From Desulfobacterales bacterium (GTDB lineage Bacteria; Desulfobacterota; Desulfobacteria; Desulfobacterales; JAIPEE01), in contig JAIPEE010000013.1 in the NCBI GenBank assembly GCA_021737275.1, forward strand, positions 17,574-81,573: a stretch of DNA of 64,000 nucleotides, read 5' to 3'. Each line of letters opens with the position of its first letter. Within the stretch, counting starts at the first letter, position 1. Positions 63,181-64,000 of this stretch are shown here, in pieces. The notes beneath the pieces are model-generated. The model saw nothing but the letters and a program-made list of their open reading frames with translations. It was not told the origin of the DNA and searched no databases. A program made the translations under genes and the position numbers.

Positions 63181-63265
63181 GCCTAACGCTATGCTAAGCG
63201 AAAGCCCAAGGCACTTCGATTCTGCGATGATTTAGCAACTGTCCGCTTAAGCTAATTGGTTATAA
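63181..63265 (-). repeat. attC site A
   Basis: 85 bp from TTATAAC (63265-63259) to the canonical R box GTTAGGC (63187-63181). Inner arms TTAGCTTAAGCGGACAG and CTTAGCATAGC pair with extrahelical bases as in site D, with which it shares most of its ends. It begins 3 bp after the GNAT stop. Confidence 0.93.
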
Positions 63266-63268
63266 ATC

Positions 63269-63889
63269 TTATTCAATTTTAGCTATAAATCCATATTTTG
63301 ACTCTCGTTCAAAACCGGCATTCTCATATAATGAATGTGCTTTGTATCGTTTCCTATTTGAAAGTAGCATTACTTTGTAACAATTAGATAATCGAGCAAT
63401 TTTTATTGCTTTTTGTAATATTGCATTAGCGTGTCCTTTTTGCCGAAAATTTGAATGTGTCACTAAATTCTCAATTAGGCCATATGGACGCGCACCACGC
63501 GTAAGGTTCGGTACAATGACAAGAACGCATGATGATATAAGAACTTTTTCTTTTTCTCCAATAATACAGTAAATACATGGATTGTTAATAATATCTGACC
63601 ATATTTTATCCAATTCTGAATGAGATGGTAATGAACTATCATGCTGGTGCAGATGTTCATATAGGCTTAGTAACCCTGGAAGATCATCTTTTTGAGCATC
63701 TCGTATGATCATATTATATCCATATTTATTTTTAATATTCAGCAATTTATCTTTCGAAACTGCACCTGAATCAATATATTCAAAGCTCAATCCCAAATCG
63801 AAGTGGTCTGAAAGTGAAATCAAGACCTGCTTGTCAAATAAGCTATGAACTACCAACGGGTAATTAAGGGTTTCTCTAATAATTGCCAT
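63269..63889 (-). CDS. GNAT acetyltransferase with N-terminal extension (cassette gene)
   Basis: A 206-residue protein. The GNAT domain occupies the C-terminal 140 residues: MIIRDAQKDDLPGLLSLYEH, NLVTHSNFRQKGHANAILQK (acetyl-CoA loop) and LLSNRKRYKAHSLYENAGFE. The first 60 residues (INYPLVVHSLFDKQVLISL-like text, read as NYPLVVHSLFDKQVLISLSD) are not part of the standard fold. Typical cassette cargo; the substrate is unknown. It is the rightmost cassette seen. Confidence 0.84.
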   Translation of the reverse strand: MAIIRETLNYPLVVHSLFDKQVLISLSDHFDLGLSFEYIDSGAVSKDKLLNIKNKYGYNMIIRDAQKDDLPGLLSLYEHLHQHDSSLPSHSELDKIWSDIINNPCIYCIIGEKEKVLISSCVLVIVPNLTRGARPYGLIENLVTHSNFRQKGHANAILQKAIKIARLSNCYKVMLLSNRKRYKAHSLYENAGFERESKYGFIAKIE

Positions 63890-63972
63890 TTTATCATATA
63901 AAAGTAGTCATAAATTTGGTATAAATATTCTCAATTCATAATCAAATTATCGAACTGAGGAGTAAAACAAAT

Positions 63973-64000
63973 ATGATGCAAACCGGGCTTTTTGACTGGC
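63973..64000 (+). CDS. Start of a rightward gene, product unknown (partial)
   Basis: Only 9 codons are visible (MMQTGLFDW) before the window ends. GAGGAG lies 10 nt upstream, so this is a plausible gene start, divergent from the cassette array. Text of this kind (GLFDW) occurs at the start of some IS5-type transposases, but that is a weak guess. An integron integrase would be expected at this place and direction, yet the residues do not resemble a typical IntI start. Confidence 0.4.

Larger units (their letters stand above)
55764..63265 (-). mobile_element. Integron gene cassette array (attC sites J to A), no integrase in window
   Basis: About 7.5 kb with ten attC-like sites, each behind a single minus-strand gene and all in one orientation. 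The genes are short, functionally unrelated and of the kinds typical of chromosomal cassettes. In the SDR and first GNAT (57029) cassettes the 7-bp R box at the cassette start is the exact complement of the R'' box in its own attC. Cassettes read leftwards, so the integrase, if present, should lie to the right of the window. Until it is seen, the array may be a CALIN (attC cluster lacking an integrase). Confidence 0.82.

Overview
The window looks like the chromosome of a strictly anaerobic Desulfobacterota species, most likely a Desulfobacterales-type sulfate reducer. The signs are a Desulfovibrio-type molybdenum aldehyde oxidoreductase (Mop) with its accessory operon, the DapL lysine route, a ModE-like regulator, an HdrB-like CCG-domain redox protein, system II (CcsA/ResB-like) cytochrome assembly proteins and moderate GC. 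No rRNA, CRISPR array or phage is visible. All family calls rest on reading motifs; nothing was searched.

Layout. 1-8210 is an envelope locus. An ExbB-type proton channel (cut by the left edge) and an exported protein made almost entirely of D-x-N-x-D-G repeats run leftwards. A TonB-dependent receptor, two exported two-domain proteins that look like the sulfite-oxidase (molybdopterin-binding) fold, a CcsA-like protein and a ResB-like protein run rightwards. 8251-24639 is a molybdenum region: a TiaS-like protein, a ModE-like regulator without a MOP domain, a tightly coupled operon of mop maturation genes (phosphatase, MobA-like/HD fusion, a hidden 39-residue gene, AMP ligase, radical SAM protein, C-GCAxxG-C-C protein, methyltransferase, small CxxC protein, large flavin/FeS protein), mop itself, a MoeA/MogA-like protein, and modBAC. 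24747-54566 is mostly housekeeping: metal transport, dacB, dtd, tex, a saccharopine-dehydrogenase-like gene, gdhA, tRNA-Gly/tRNA-Cys, pgsA, fsa, folK, an arginine/lysine operon (argB-argG-argH-lipoprotein-lysA-dapF-dapL), hslVU with xerC, slipin/NfeD, a type 4 UDG and coaBC.

54599 to the right edge is accessory DNA. From about 55.76 to 63.27 kb I read ten imperfect palindromes of integron attC type, all on the minus strand and each behind a single minus-strand gene. In two cassettes the R-box at the cassette start is the exact complement of the R-double-prime box in its own attC, as expected of excisable cassettes. The genes are typical cargo: two GNAT acetyltransferases, two methyltransferases, a thioesterase, a lipoprotein hydrolase, an SDR, a LigB-type dioxygenase, a DUF4239-like membrane protein and a small lipoprotein. 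The array is decaying: a 142-bp MITE with 17-bp inverted repeats and a TGAA target duplication sits inside one attC, two genes carry a single in-frame stop, and a REP-associated transposase element has cut off a secreted-protein gene at the distal end. No integron integrase is in the window; if one exists it should lie to the right of 64 kb.

The points most worth following up are the cassette array and its mutations, the TonB/SUOX-like/CcsA/ResB-like locus with its degenerate heme-handling motif, and the 39-residue gene translationally coupled inside the mop maturation operon.
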